From assembly GCA_029851415.1 (NCBI GenBank), contig CM056741.1, positions 88,137,282-88,201,281 of the forward strand: a stretch of DNA of 64,000 nucleotides. The letters are read 5' to 3'. This stretch comes from Eretmocerus hayati (lineage: Eukaryota > Arthropoda > Insecta > Hymenoptera > Aphelinidae). How positions within the stretch are numbered: position 1 is the stretch's first letter; the number at the start of each line of letters is the position of its first letter. Below the pieces are notes generated by a model, which saw nothing but the letters and a program-made list of their open reading frames with translations, was not told where the DNA came from and made no database searches. Both the position numbers and the translations under genes were made by a program. This document shows, piece by piece, positions 1 through 13,590 of the stretch.

Positions 1-3000
1 ATGACAGGGCATATGCTCGAACGGAGCAGAAGAAAAGGAAGAGATATCGTCCGAAGGACAAAAAAGATAATGGTGTTTTCATTTCTCGTACTCACCTGAT
101 GATTCGTTGATCATTATGTATCTGAAAATTTAGGGAAAGACATTTCATCATTTAATATCTCTCTCGCCTGTGATACTGGAATTCTGATGCTCTTGTATTT
201 TGAATATTCTCTTACCACCAATTTTACCATCTAATGGTTGAGTAACGGTCAACGTGAATCAACGATTGCTGTGTGGTTTCATCATTTTTCTCCGCAATGT
301 CCGGATGGATGACTTGCTGTCCATCTGAAATCCTTCGCGAACTTTCATCGTAATAGAAAATTGATCAATAACTAATCGATGACACGGGTCTAGTAATTAT
401 TCGAGATTGACATTCAATGATATTCTTGAAAGCAAACATTCGATAGAGGCACTTAGCTTCCGTTGCCACAGAACCTCTGTGGTAACTCATAATTATGTTG
501 TCCATAGTAGCATCCCAGCCAGTACCCACGCGGTCGATTGGGGGAACTTTGGGTGTTACAAAAATGGTCCCGTGGTGAATTCTTTCAACTCTACTGGTAC
601 CAACCACGTTCGAGATGGAGATGAGAAAGTGAGAGTGCATGAAAAGAACTCTCAAATATGTGTAATGTCGTCATTTTTTCACGATTCTTCTACAGTATTT
701 TATCTGTACAGTACTTAATCTGCCTTTAAACCTCAGAATACTTCGGTATAGCCTTCCACTCCATGAGTGTCCAATCACACGATTGTACATATCATTCCCA
801 CATGTGAGACATTACACATTTCAGTGTTCTTGTTGGCCGCCATACATTTATTTTATATTCTTTTGTTCTTCTACCAAAAACTCAAAACATTGACTCGTGA
901 GTACCCAGTCGCAGGTGAGGAGGAAAGCAGAGTTCGCGAACCACGTGGTCAGCAAGTGCTCGCGCCTCGCTAAATATGTGGTCATTTCTCGTTACAAGAG
1001 CACTTGCAAGTATCAAATCATTTGTTGCAATATTCATACCTCAAGTACCCGGTTGCACGTGTGGGTATAGCTACGTTTGCAAATAACAGGGTGTACTAAA
1101 TCTCATTCGCTTGTCGAATGGAGAACACTGCTTTTTGAGGAGAGCGTTTCCCTGTACCAAATCATTCCTCGGTAGTCATTCCTCAAGTACCCAGTCGCAG
1201 ACGTGGGAAAATTGAATTATGTGACCATTTACCAATATACCTCCTCTTTCTGATTCTTCTGAATACAGTATTCCATTGATCAGTGTTCGTTTTATGAAAA
1301 TGATTGGGTTTTGTGAATTGTAATGGAAGTAAATATATCCTTGAAACGTGGTGGAAGTGATAGTTCATTATGAAATGTTATGGAGGTGATACAGGCGTCT
1401 CTAGGATAACATGGTTTTGGTTATACGCGATCTTCAAAATGCCACCACTCTCAACTTACGCGGTTCTGGACTCCGAGTACGCGGATTTTTATTCAAACAT
1501 TCGAATTCATAACATATCTGAGCCATAATTCACAGAGTAAATGCATTTTTCAAACTGTCCGCTGAACAAATATGATGATTCAATTGTATATATTCATTGA
1601 AAAACGCTTCGACGTTGATAAGATACTCTGACCTCTAATTTCAGTCCGTGAACGCGAGAACATTTTTTCAATGGAGCATAATCGTTTTTGAAGCTTACAT
1701 TTCAGTCTAGACTTGTATACACGTTCGATCTTTCGAATGCTGAACTGATTCGGTAATGTAAATTGACTTAAACTGGAGTATGAGAATATGGGAATCTGTA
1801 GAGATTCTGTAAGACGCACAATACGGTCTGAGAGTAACGGATTATCTCCGAGAAAAGAGAAAATTTATGCAAGTTCAATACATACTCACAAGGATTCAGA
1901 TGGATTGACAGTGGTTGGTAGATATTTACAATAAAGACTTTTGATTCAAAATATCACATGGAATGTCATATTGACAAGAATGTTCATTCTTGGTCGGTAA
2001 TATTGGAGCCTCGGAGCGCGTTCCCTCTTTCCTCGTAATGCGGTTTTGGATAGCGCAGTGATGACGCAGAACGCAAACTCCGCGTTACTCGAGAGACGCC
2101 TGTACACCCCTAAACCATCAAGTGGAAGTGATAATTGCCTGTGGCAAGTGTTGAAATTCATACATTCTTGTGATATTGCCGGTAGTCGTGAACTCTCGGA
2201 GATCGGTTGATTCAGTTGATCTGGAAACCTGCTGAGTGAATCAATCATTTGTGAATAGTCTACTGACCGTTTGGGAATTCTGGGTTCACGTGTATAACGT
2301 TCATGGGGTGGAATAGTAAATGTTCGCTTCTTAGTCCACTAATTTTGACTTTTCGTTTCAAGTTCCATATCTATTTCCTGATTATACCGGATATTGCAGA
2401 TGTCGAATATTTCATTGCCAATATTACATTCAATTCAATGCGACATAACTTATTACCTTGATTCAGTTATTGCCTCCTTCCAAGAACACCCTTTCTGAGA
2501 CGGCTCATGCAAAATGTTACGCGAATTCACGAATCATCACTTGTGAGTACTACCTTTTTCTTAAAGCTTTCAGGTATCAAAATTCGATGTCGGCCCAAGT
2601 GAAGATAGGCAGAGGGGGAGGTGCTGCCTATTGGCCAAGGAACTGATTATTCTCTATATGTTTCATATCACGTGTGATATCAAATCATATGGTATGTAGG
2701 AGAGGAAGTTTCGAATAGATGTGCCTCCCGCGGACGAATTCGCCAGATCCGCGTCCATACGAACAAGTTATCCCAGAGCAGCATCGATCTGGTGTCATGT
2801 CCGCAACTTGACCAAATCCGACGTTAGGTTGTATCTTATCATTACTCACTCTATTGGTTGGTGCACGCGATGACATCACAAGCGATTATGTGTTACGCCT
2901 CATAAGAGGCATCGATGTACACTCACCAAAGATATTGCGGAACTAGGCTATTCTGAATCAAGTTAATGAGAGATTATACAGAATACAATCTTTTTTCGTT

Positions 3001-3320
3001 ATCGTTTTGGATTTGGGACGACTTATGTTCAAGTTCAATTGCCATCGTTTAACTCTGACTGTTGTTTTGTTACTCAAATATGTGATATGCGACCGATATT
3101 CCTACTTCTTCGAGCAGACTAACTTCCCTGCAATTCATGAGTTAGACTATGTACCTGATGAGAGATATTGATGTCAGAGAAATCGTTTGAAGTATACTGA
3201 CTGGTGTGAATGTGAGTCTAATCGTGCATCTGTCATCATTATGATTAGGTTGTTCCAGCTTTTCCTTATCCCTATTGTTACATCGATTCATCACAGTTTG
3301 ATTGCTCTACCAAGTATTCG
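1..3320. other. No gene recognised
   Basis: Open frames here are all about 100 codons or shorter, and none shows a recognisable domain or splice-linked continuation. A short phrase resembling agtacccagtcgcag recurs near 905, 1045 and 1187, which hints at an old degraded repeat. I can support nothing else. Confidence 0.6.
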
Positions 3321-3433
3321 GGAGCAGTCTGAACTGTCCACACTGCAGCCAACTTGAAGGTCACTCTCTCATGCTATCAGCATAGGAGAGAGACCTTTCA
3401 GTTGGTTGCATTGGTGGACAGTTCAGACTCCTC
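3321..3433. ncRNA. Long near-perfect hairpin (pre-miRNA-like or tiny MITE)
   Basis: The sequence AGTCTGAACTGTCCAC at 3326 is matched by its reverse complement ending at 3429. Pairing continues inward with a few mismatches to a tiny loop at ATGCT-ATC-AGCAT. This gives a stem of nearly 50 bp in about 110 nt. Length and mismatch pattern would suit a microRNA precursor. A short palindromic MITE remnant is equally possible, since the 3-nt loop is tighter than usual for a miRNA. Which strand is transcribed cannot be told. Confidence 0.5.
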
Positions 3434-4731
3434 TTGGGTGTACACGATTTAGGAAAATACACGGGTGTTGTATTCCATGTATATAAACAGTATCCGAGTC
3501 CGACATTTCTATAGACGCGGGACAAGCCATCTTATTTGTATATAAGTGGTATTCCCAACAGGGAGATGCTGGATCTGTGATGAAATATTTCTTAGATAAA
3601 AGAACTACACGATGTTGGAGAATGTTCATGGTCCATGTTGAATATGGGCGAATGTTAAGTGACTGAACTCCATAAATTCTAGTATTTCCTGATTTTTCGA
3701 ATGATTTTTCGTTAATTAATCTAAGCTTTTGTAGTTCACGATGTCCCATGGATATCAAATTGGATTCAGATTGTTTCCATCTGTGATATTGATAATACCG
3801 ATGGCGAATAGTGCTTGTGCTGTTCACGATTTATGTTGCAATTGACAATATACGAAATGGTTGAATTAAAAAAAAACTGACTACTACAATCCGAGGTGTA
3901 TTCAATTCGCCCCATTCCCTATAGCACGTTTCATACAACGATTTTCTCCCAATGATAGAAGCGAATCGCACCAACTACCGCGCCAAAGAAAATTCCAACT
4001 CGCGTGCCGAATGTGATGAACAATTTAGTTACCACAACAACTTTTATTTCTGATGGCTAGAAAACCGACGGTGTCATTCCTCCCCCCCTTCATAATTCAT
4101 CTATACTACTGTGTTCCTAACGCCTTCTCCTCTTCCAAAAGTTTCGTCACTAGATTAACATTCAAGATTCCACCGTATGAATACCTTGATGAAAGTGTCC
4201 TAAATTCTTCGGAGCTTAGGATCATTCCATCGAGCCAAATATTGTCCTGGGTCGCGAGGGTCAATCACAGGCAGAAAATTCACTCATGTTGGTAAAACAT
4301 AAACGAGCACCCGAAACTCTTATCTTTCGATAACGTTCACCGTTCTACTGTTCATTACTCACAATCCATCGCATTCGTTCTCAAATTGGAATCCTGACAA
4401 TTCTCAAACTTTGAATAGCTGAAGGATTCCTCCCAAGCGATACAGAGGGCACGAGGAACATACTTTAGATGACTAGTTGAGTTATGATATTTTGGCTACG
4501 ATGGATCCGCGGAGAGCGAGAATTTCGATTTCATGGGCATGTGAGAGTTTCATTGGATCACCGTGGCTAGGTTGCCAAGAGTGGCCACATCTCCCTTCTT
4601 TTCATATGCATGCCCAGATCAAAACGCATTCGAATCCGACCAATCACCCGCAGTTTTGCCACATCACATCAACACTCGAGATCCCCGAGGGATGTTGTCG
4701 ACGATTTTTCTCCAGTTCTCCGAAAGTATTT
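3434..4731. other. No gene recognised
   Basis: Short overlapping open frames only, with no domain signature and no coherent splice model. I see nothing supportable here. Confidence 0.5.
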
Positions 4732-4915
4732 CTGGGAAAATAATTTTTGGAAAATATATTTTTGGGAGACCATTTTGGCGATTGTCGTTTTGGGAAAAAG
4801 TTTTGGGATGAATTTTTGGGAAAAATTCAATTTGGGACAATTTAATCTGGGAAAAATACTTTGGGAAAAATATTCTCGGGAAGTTGCATTTTGGGATATT
4901 TCCTATTTGGGATAA
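4732..4915. repeat. TTTTGGGA-type minisatellite
   Basis: A degenerate word of the form TTTTGGGAAAAA or ATTTGGGA recurs about every 10 to 20 bases, for example near 4742, 4762, 4791, 4815 and 4839. Open frames across it are by-products of the repeat. It abuts the satellite block that follows. Confidence 0.7.
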
Positions 4916-5094
4916 TCGAACTACGCTCCCGGTTATTCGCATCCGCCTCGTGTATATCCGGGTGGAAAATTGAGCCAGACCCGTCCGTGTGAAAACCCCC
5001 TTCTTCCGTAAGCGTCCGTGTCTCTCCGTGTAATAAAGGGAGTAGTGTCACGTGGTATGCCCGTGGGCTGCCGTGTGCTTGCAAGCTCTCTTGT

Positions 5095-5690
5095 CCGTGT
5101 TTACCCGTGCACCTGTGATACCGTATGCGTGCCTATCCGTTGGGCATCCGCGTCTACCCGTTTTGAGGGACTATCGTCATCATAACCGAGCACATCCGTG
5201 TACCCGTATTCACCCGTAGCCGATGTCATTGCGCTCATCCGTGTGAATTCATATCCATACCTATCCGTTGGACATCCGTGTCTATCCATCTTATCTTGTA
5301 ATGGTCACTCCATCCGTGACGCCTCGTATCCGTGCCTGTCCGTTGGGCATCCGTGTCTATCCGTTTTGAGGGACTGTCATCCTTCACCCTTGCCTATCCG
5401 TGTACCCGTGTCTATCCGTGGCCGATGTCATCGCCGCCCATCCGTGTGAATCCGTATCCGTGCTTATCCGTTGAGCATCCGGGTATGTCCGTTTTATCTC
5501 GTTATCGCCACTTCATCCGGGTGGCCTCGTATCCGTGCCTGTCCATTGGGCATCCGTGTTTTTCCATTTTGAGAGACTGTCGTCGTATTACCCGTGCCCA
5601 TCCGTGTACCCGTCTCTACCCGTGGCCGATTTGATTGCCGCTGAATCCGTGTGACTCTGTATCTGTGCAACATCGTGCATTTTGGACTAT
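5095..5690 (-). repeat. ACGGAT/ACGGGT-word satellite, inverted block
   Basis: The plus strand is dominated by ATCCGT, CATCCGTG and ACCCGTG words, the reverse complement of the satellite seen from 6190 onward. Larger phrases such as GCCGATGTCATTGC recur. Scattered related words begin near 4975. Open frames with Ser-Val-Pro-Tyr-rich products are artefacts of the repeat. The block faces the next satellite block head to head across about 0.5 kb of unrelated sequence. Confidence 0.85.
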
Positions 5691-6189
5691 CCATCGCCCG
5701 AGAAAAACAGCTTCTAATGAAACTCAGTTATCATCATTGAGATTCGCGATGCCCCTATCGTTCTCTAGAAATTTATTCTCTATCATTTGGATAAAGTCTC
5801 AGTCGGAATTCAGATTATGAATGTGCGTGAAATACAACATGTTTCATCCTGAATTCATAATGTTCGTAAGAATCGGATGATATAGTGGATATTTAAAATT
5901 GGTATATTCCTTGGCCTCCGAGATGATAACTTAGGGTGTTGGTCACCTATGTACAATTTTTCAACTTCAACATGGAAGAATCAGAATAGCCGAGTGGCGT
6001 TAGTCCAAGGTCCTGGGCTCGAGACCCACTGGTGTACAGGATCTTTTTCCCCGAATGATTTGTTGATTCTCCGTACTCTTTGAGAATAGTAATTCAGAAA
6101 GGAAAATTTCTGGGCGTAGGCATTTTTTGGGAAAAAATCAACGGGATCCTCCTCGAGCTTACAAGCACTGATTGAGTCACGACAGCCAC
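5691..6189. other. Unique spacer between inverted satellite blocks
   Basis: This is AT-richer sequence with no gene. It separates two satellite blocks of opposite orientation and contains one tRNA-like fragment, described separately. It may be the remnant of an insertion, or the hinge of an inversion that flipped part of the satellite. Confidence 0.5.
5981..6040 (+). other. Degraded tRNA-like / SINE-head fragment
   Basis: The sequence TAGCCGAGTGGCG resembles a class-II tRNA D arm (pol III box A). About 30 bases later, TGGGCTCGAGACCCA folds as a T arm with a box-B-like core. No proper anticodon arm lies between them, and the acceptor stem cannot be closed. It is most likely a tRNA-derived SINE fragment or a tRNA pseudogene. 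Confidence 0.3.
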
Positions 6190-6780
6190 TACAGTCCTCG
6201 AAACGGGTAGACACGGATGCCCAACGGATACGGATTCACACGGATGAGTGGCAACGACATCGGCTAAGGGTGGATACGTGTACACGGATGGCTGAGGGTA
6301 AAACGACGACAGTTACTCAAAATAGATAGGCACGGGTGCACGGGTCAACACGGATATGACGTCACCCAGATGCAGAAATCAGACAGACACGGATACCCAC
6401 GGATCAGCACGGATACGAATTCACACGTATAACTGGCAATGACATCGGCTACGGGTGGATATGGGTACAGGGACAGCCACGGGTATAACGATGACAGTCT
6501 CTCAAAACAGGTAGACAGGGATGCCCAACGGATAGGCACGGATACGGATTCACACGGATGAGTGGCAATGACATCGGCTACGGGTGGATACGGATACACG
6601 GATAGCCATAGGTAGAATGATGACAGTCCCTCAAAACGGATAGGCACGCGTGCACGGGTCGACACGGATACGAAGTCACCCGGAAGCATAAAACGGACAG
6701 ACACGGATACCCACGGATCGGCACGGATACGGATTCACACGTATAACTGGCAATGACATCGACTACGGGTGGATACGGGT
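6190..6780 (+). repeat. ACGGAT/ACGGGT-word satellite, forward block
   Basis: Forward-orientation satellite built from ACGGAT and ACGGGT words, with the recurring longer phrase GGCAATGACATCGGCTACGG. It is continuous with the block at 13591: element E1 interrupts the array between the two GT dinucleotides at 6779-6780 and 13591-13592. Confidence 0.88.
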
Positions 6781-6990
6781 CCCCACTGAAAATGGATGGC
6801 CGCCCGGACGGTAGCACGAAATCGGCGATAGAGTCGCCCGCCCGAGCGGCCGCCGCGAAAATTTTTTTATGCCCAAAAATTCAATTTTTATATTTTTGTT
6901 TTCCCGAAAACCCGAAATCATTCTATTAAATTTTGTTCCCTCCAATCCATGGAAAATTACCGGAGAGAACTCTGAGAGAGCCACTCCAGG

Positions 6991-8832
6991 AGATGATCAT
7001 CACTGAGAAAATGTTTCCGTAGTCGCAAAGTTTTTGCTCCAAATTCTATACATGACTTGCTCCGAATTCTATATGTAATGTATGTATAGTACTTTATCTC
7101 ACCTTGGGGTAGGACCCCGTCTGGTGTTTCTGAAATATTACAAGGAAGGAGTAGTATAATAATAATGATTATTATAATATAAAAATATAGTAATAATAGT
7201 ACTTATGACTATGAGCTTAGACAATGATGTTGCTCTTGTACATAGTAATATAATTTGAATATGTATATGTGGGATGGAGATAATGAGATTGAAGGGAATA
7301 ATATCAATTTGGAATGGAAGGGATAATATTGAATGAATGATAATAACATGATTATGATGAATGATTGGATGTATATTATTATGAGATAATTGAAAATCAC
7401 CATGTTAAGTTTATATTGAGATTATTGTATATTTTTCTTCTTGTTCATTGAGTTTGAAATGATTGAAGATGATGCTAAGATGATGAATGGTGGATATGAA
7501 TATCTGATGATGGATGTATTTAATAATTATAATAGATATCAAGTTACAGGAAGATACTTACATATTTGCTTTTCTTCTTTCTGTGTTGATTTCCGGTTGT
7601 TTGCAATGATCGTCTATGGAAGATTCACTCCGTGTTTGACTTGAATATATTATTCTTATTATGGAATGTTGTCTTGATATCCTCTTCAGTTCTACTGTAT
7701 CAGCGACGCTACGCTAAGTTTGGAGCAAGCTTCGAATTGGTAAGCGCTTGCCTGAGACTAGCTGTGTTGACTCTTCGCGGCTTTCTTCATTTTCCCGAAG
7801 ACCACTTTTTTTCCTCCTCTTGGTTGTCGTGGTATCATTGGTAATATGAGTGCATGCGGAGGATGCACGGAGTTGATGATAGAGTGAGTGGCAGAATGAT
7901 GAATGGAATGTGTGGTAGGTGATATGGAGTATGGAATGGTAAGAATGATGAGGGACTATGAATTAGCGTGTTGATGATTATGATTATACTAATGATGTTG
8001 ATGAGATGTCAAAGTAGCGAAGTGTTGTAGTATGGTGGATGAATGTGATGAATGGATGCAATGGAGTAATGTATGAGTATAATAGGTGTGTAAATGATGT
8101 GAATTGTGACGATGTGATAGAAGTATTATACGTATCTATGAGTTAATTATATATTAGAAACTCGAAGAAACGTCCGGAGTCACTAGATTTTCTCCCACCT
8201 CTATACCTTTCGATAATCTGTGAGAGCGTCGTGCGCGTGTGTGTGAGTGCGTGTGTTTTTCGTGTTTGTGTTTGTTACCTCGATTTTCATTATGAGAGGC
8301 AGCCCAGGACACTTTTACAGCGCTCGAATGACATTGTCATTGCGATCTAACCACGTGGAGTCACCGGCTCTTAATGAAAACGTCATAGGTGATTTGTGAG
8401 TTGTGTAAGTATATATATGTATTGTGATGTTGAGTATGTGTCCGTTTGTATTATTGAATGACGGTTCTATGTATTGTGTCGATGAGTATAATTGTTGCGA
8501 TTTTGGGTGTATGTGTTATGTGGTGATTTTTATGTGTTTGTGCGATGTTTTCCGGTTTTTTGATATGATTATATGTTTTGTGTGTTTTCTTCCACTGTTC
8601 ATTGTCATATATATATGTATGGATGGTGAGATTCGGGATTCATGGATAGTGTTATCAAATAACCATTTGATATATATCAAATAACAAATTGATCCGAAGC
8701 AAATCTTACAGTTATTCTACCTCTATAAGTCAAGCTTGATGAACCTCGAATGGTAATAAGATGTTTTTACGAATGCGTCGATGAGTGGGTATTTTGATTT
8801 TTCGAGTACATATGTATATTTGAGGATGTATA
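6991..8832. other. Interior of E1, low-complexity, no gene
   Basis: Dominated by ATGATGAATG-like and GT-rich words, with short frames rich in Met, Tyr and Ile. Nothing resembles a transposase. The region 8160-8400 is less repetitive but also lacks a recognisable gene. Confidence 0.55.
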
Positions 8833-11800
8833 TTAGGGTGGTCCTTATTTCCCAAGTTTCATAGATCCTTTCTCCCCCCCCCCCTCTGGATACCTTCTTT
8901 GAGCCGAAAAAACATGGGGGACATTTTCCCCGAGCCCCTAGAGAGTGATTTAGTAGTGCCTCAAAGAGCATCTTGCTTTGAAACTCAAGTAAAAAATAAC
9001 GCTTTTTGTGATTTTTCTGTCCCTATGTTCGAGCTCTTGAAACTTAGTGTTTCTTCGCGAATGTAGAAGTGGGGATACATGTTCCGTTGTAAAATTTGAT
9101 GCTGAATTGAATCTCATCGTGACATTTGAACTAGGATGCCACCCAATACTCGTAAATTGCGTTTCCCGACGCGGAAAACATTTTTAGCGCGACTTTCTGA
9201 TCTCATTTGAGTGTCTCAGGCGTCACTTACTCCCTCAGGATTAATGTCAACCACCTATTTTTATGTAAAAAAAGACGCTAAATTGCAATCCATCCTTATT
9301 TCTTAGGTATAATGTCGCCCAACATGAGAAAAATGCGTTTTTCCACCGAGGAAGCACCTTAAGCGAGTCTTTTACGCCCGAATCGAGTGTCTCAGGCGTC
9401 ACTCACTCTCTCGAGATCAATACGAACGACCTAATTTCATGTAAAAGAACACGTTGAATTAGAATTCATCCTTATTTCCTAGGTATAACGTCGCCTAACG
9501 TGAGAGAAATGCGCTTTTCCACCAAGAAAGTACCTTAAGCGAGTCTTTCACGCCCGAATCGAGTGTCTCAGGCATCACTCACTCTCTCAAGATTAATCTA
9601 AACAACCTAATTTTATGTAAAAAAACCCGCTGGATTGGAATCCATTGTTATTTACCAGGTATAATGTCGCGTAACGTGAGAAAACTGTGTTTTTCTACCA
9701 AGAAAGCTACCTAAGCTCATCTTTAACGCGGGAATCGAGTGTCTCAGGCGTCACTCACTTCCTCGAGATTGATCTTAATGACCTGATTTCATGTAAAAAA
9801 CCACGCTGAATCAAAATTCATCGTTATTCCTCAGGTACAACGACGCTCAACGTGAGAAAAATCCATTTTTCTACTGAGAAAGCACCCTAAGCGCGTCCAT
9901 CACGCGGGAATCGAGTGTCTCAGGCTTCACTCACTTCCTCGAGATTGATCTTAATGACCTGATCCCATGTAAAAAACCACGTTGAATCGAAATTCATCAT
10001 CATTTCTCAGTAACAACGATGCCTAACGTGAAACCCAGAAGTTTTTCCACCCAGAAAGCATCCTAAGCGCATCTTCCACCCCCGAATTGAGTGTCTCAGG
10101 CGTCACCCACTCTCTCAAGACTAATGTGAATTGACCAAAATGTCTCTTCCGTTCGATTCGAGGGTCTCAGCAGTCACTGACTCGCGTAGGAATGGTCAGA
10201 ACGTTCCAAATCCATGCCGAATCAGAGTTCACCATCATTTCTGCCGTGAAATTGGTCCCTGTAAAGAGACCTAAGGGAGAGTTCCTGCCAAAATCGAAAA
10301 ACTGTCTCACTTGGCCTCATATGGGATTTTCGGGATCCGTGACAAACTCTCTTCACAACCATTCCTAAAGGCGCTCATTATCATATGAAGATCTAGGCTG
10401 AATCGAATTCGTCAATGGCGTCTTGTTGAAATCACCTCCAATCAGCGCGAGATGAAAGTATCTCGTACAAAAACGTCTATGCACTCCGGCCGCCTAATCC
10501 AGAAAGAGATCAATCGGGCTTACTCTAACCCAACCCTCACGGGTAAGGTCCCTATCTCACCCGAAGATTGTAGTGCCCCTTGCTCGTGCGTTGCGGCCGG
10601 TCATCGAACCAAACCTTACACGCTTCGCAATCCTAGCATTTTATGTGAAAATGGGATCCTATGGCCACTCCAGTAGTCCAGGCCCTGCTCCCAGCCTTTT
10701 GTCAGCGTCGATTCACGTCGGTCGTTTTGGCAGTTAACGACGAGCAACGTCAAGCTGTCATGAAATTTTAGTGAGTTGCGGAAAAGTAGGTCCCTGGGGA
10801 ACCGATCGAGGTTCTGGAATCACAATGCTTCCCTAAATTACTCTCTGGTATACTTTCAAGTCTGAATCCATGTCGAATCTGATTATACAAAAGAGTCTTC
10901 TGCTGTGACCATGATTTCCAGAGCCAAAATATACCAGAATAGTATATTATGATACAAGGGCGCAAACGATGGTTTTCGCAGTTCGAGTGACTTTTTTAGG
11001 CCCGAGCCGCAGGTGAGGGTCTGAATAGTCATGAGAAGAAGAAAATCATTGCGCCCGAGTATCATACTATGTTTTTTGATCTTCTATGAGCGAATGGAAA
11101 GCGAAAAACAGTGTGCAAATTACTCATTTGCGCACAGACGATCAAAAACCCAGTTACATGCTATACAGCTAAGTTTAACAAGGGATAAAAGACAGTATCC
11201 AGATGCAAGTAAGATGACCGTTCTGAAAAAGATGAGGATCGAAGAGGGAAGATCTTCATAATTTTTTGAGTCGAGGACTCGTGTTATGTTGTTAACTGGA
11301 GTCACTCGATATCTCCACTCTTGTTTATAAATGCATCTCCCTAGTCAAAGCGTGATAAAAAGTATCGACTATCCCATCCGAATCAGATATCGTAAATTTT
11401 TCTTTCCAATAGATGCCTGAGGTGTGAATCCTTTTGACTCATGATATCCCTATTTGTGTCGAGTGTCAAAATGTTCTGATGGAGAATGATGACTGAGGTC
11501 TTTAAGAATCACAATGGTTTGTAAGGACTTTGAGCTGTCTCTCAAATTGACTTGGTTGATTCCAGACTTTTTATGAATTTTACCCAGGAATTCGTCATCT
11601 TTCGTGGAATTCGGTGCATTCTGGAGGAAAAACGGATTTTTTCACGTTAAGCGTCGTTGTACCCGAAAAATAACGATGAATTTTGATTCAGCGTGGTTTT
11701 TTACATGAAATCAGGTCGTTTAGATCAATCTCGAGAGAGTAAGTGACGCCTGAGACACTCGATTCCCGCGTGAAAGATGAGCTTAGGTAGCTTCCTTGGT

Positions 11801-12660
11801 AGAAAAACACAGTTTTCTCACGTTACGCGACATTATACCTGGTAAATAACAATGGATTCCAATCCAGCGGGTTCTTTTACATAAAATTAGGTTGTTTAGA
11901 TTAATCTTGAGAGAGTGAGTGATGCCTGAGACACTCGATTCGGGCTTGAAAGACTCGCTTAAGGTACTTTCTCGGTGGAAAAGCGCATTTCTCTCACGTT
12001 AAGCGACATCATACCCAGGAAAAAAGGATGAATCCTAATTCAGCGTGTTCATTTACATGAAATTAGGTCGTTCGTATTGATCTCGAGAGAGTGAGTGACG
12101 CCTGAGACACTCGATTCGGGCGTGAAAGACTCGCTTAAGGTGCTTCCTCGGTAGAAAAACGCATTTTCCTCATGTTGGGCGACATTATACCTAAGAAATA
12201 ACGATGGATTGCAATTCAGCGTCTTCGTTTACATAGAAATAGGTGGTTCACATTAATCTTGAGGGAGTAAGGAACGCCTGAGACACTCGAATGAGATTAG
12301 AAAGTCGCGCTAAAAATGTTTTCCGCGTCGGAAAACGCAATTTACGAGTATTGGGTGGCATCCTAGTTCAAATGTCACGAAGAGATTCGATTCAGCATCA
12401 AATTTTACGTCGGAACATGTATCCCCACTTTTACATTCGCGGAGAAACACTAAGTTTCAAGAGCTCGAACATAGGGACAGAAAAATCACAAAAAGCGTTA
12501 TTTTTTACTTGAGTTTCGAAGCAAGATGCTCTTTGAGGCACTATTAAATCACTCTCTGGGGGCTCGGGGAAAATGTTCCCCATGTTTTTTCGGCTCAAAG
12601 AAGGTATCCAGAGGGGGGGAGAAAGGATCTGTGAAACTTGGGAAATAAGGACCACCCTAA
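8833..12660. mobile_element. E3: long-TIR element nested in E1
   Basis: The ends are TTAGGGTGGTCC at 8833 and its reverse complement ending at 12660. Inverted similarity continues for about a kilobase on each side (8833 to about 10130, and about 11630 to 12660), leaving a unique centre of about 1.5 kb. The flanks read TGTATA on both sides (8827-8832 and 12661-12666), which fits a 6-bp target duplication. An alternative reading is TA duplication with termini starting GGGTGG. No transposase is visible. The arms contain a 176-bp tandem repeat. Confidence 0.8.
9205..10115. repeat. 176-bp tandem repeat in the left arm of E3
   Basis: The phrase GTGTCTCAGGCGTCAC recurs at 9211, 9387, 9563, 9739, 9915 and 10091, exactly 176 bp apart each time. 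The inverted phrase in the right arm has its CCTGAG start at 11749, 11925, 12101 and 12277, also 176 bp apart. The arms are therefore built from a fixed-length unit, with six copies on the left and four on the right. Confidence 0.85.
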
Positions 12661-13590
12661 TGTATATGTGTTCATGTGAGTGGGTGATGATCTTAATGTC
12701 ACTTTTTATCATATATTATTCTGAATGAAATTTTACTGATTTTCATTTTATTGTTGAATATTCTAACTATTATGATAGTGCGGATATGTGCATATGGTTG
12801 CTTGAGTTATGTGCTCAAGGAATATGTAGATTTCTCAATACCATGTTTATGAGTGTGTTTGTTGTGATATCGAGTATGTTCGTTTGATGATTTGTTGTTT
12901 ATATTCTTTTTCGTCATAAATTGTTCATATTCATTGATCTCGTGTTTCTCGTTCATTCTAACCCCCGATTCTCCCGCGTTGATGAATCGAGTAGTCGCAA
13001 AAATCATCTCATTATAGTACTCACCGTTGATGAACGTCTCATCGGTATATGTTAGCTATCTTCGGATCAGGGAATACATCTAATTTGAATAAACAAATGT
13101 AGGTTCAATAACCATGTCCTGTACGCTCCGGATGGGGAATGGTGATAGAGATACTAGAGACAGTACGTCAGATCATTTTTCTTGCTCTAAATATCGAGAA
13201 CATATTGAGGAAAAACTGATTCATGAAACTTCGATTTGGAGAATTGGTGTTTCAGACTCGCACGAAGTGGAGATTTGTCATTGGAAACTTCTTCTAAGTA
13301 TTTTCGTTCACACAACTCGCAATGATCCTTGATATCCTCTAGTTTTCTCGAAAGAATTTCCATCAATTGGAAGGAGAAGGTAGTGAGTGGGATGAATATA
13401 AAATTTTTCCAAATATTATTTCGGGTTTTTGGGAAAACAAAAATATAAAAATTGAATTTGTGGAAGAGAAACATTTTGGCGGCGGCCGCCCGGGCGGGCG
13501 GATTTGTCGTCAGTTTCGTGCTATCGTCCGGGCGCCCACTCCGGCGCCCGCCTCGGCGCCCGCTCGGGCGGCCACCCATCTTCAGTGGGG

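Larger units (their letters stand above)
6781..13590. mobile_element. E1: 6.8-kb TIR element inserted in satellite
   Basis: The left end reads CCCCACTGAAAATGGATGG and the right end is its inverted copy with two mismatches. Inverted similarity runs inward for roughly 190 bp at each side (6781-6970 and about 13380-13590), including GC-rich GGCGGCCGCC-like and TATAAAAATTGAATTT-like stretches. Both flanks carry GT, and the uninterrupted satellite phrase elsewhere has a single GT there, so the target duplication is 2 bp. No transposase frame is visible, so the element is non-autonomous. The terminus CCCYACTGAAAAT matches E2A and E2B and links them in one family. A second element, E3, sits inside it. 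I cannot assign a superfamily; 2-bp duplications occur in some CACTA/Mirage-like groups, but these termini do not begin with CACTA. Confidence 0.82.
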
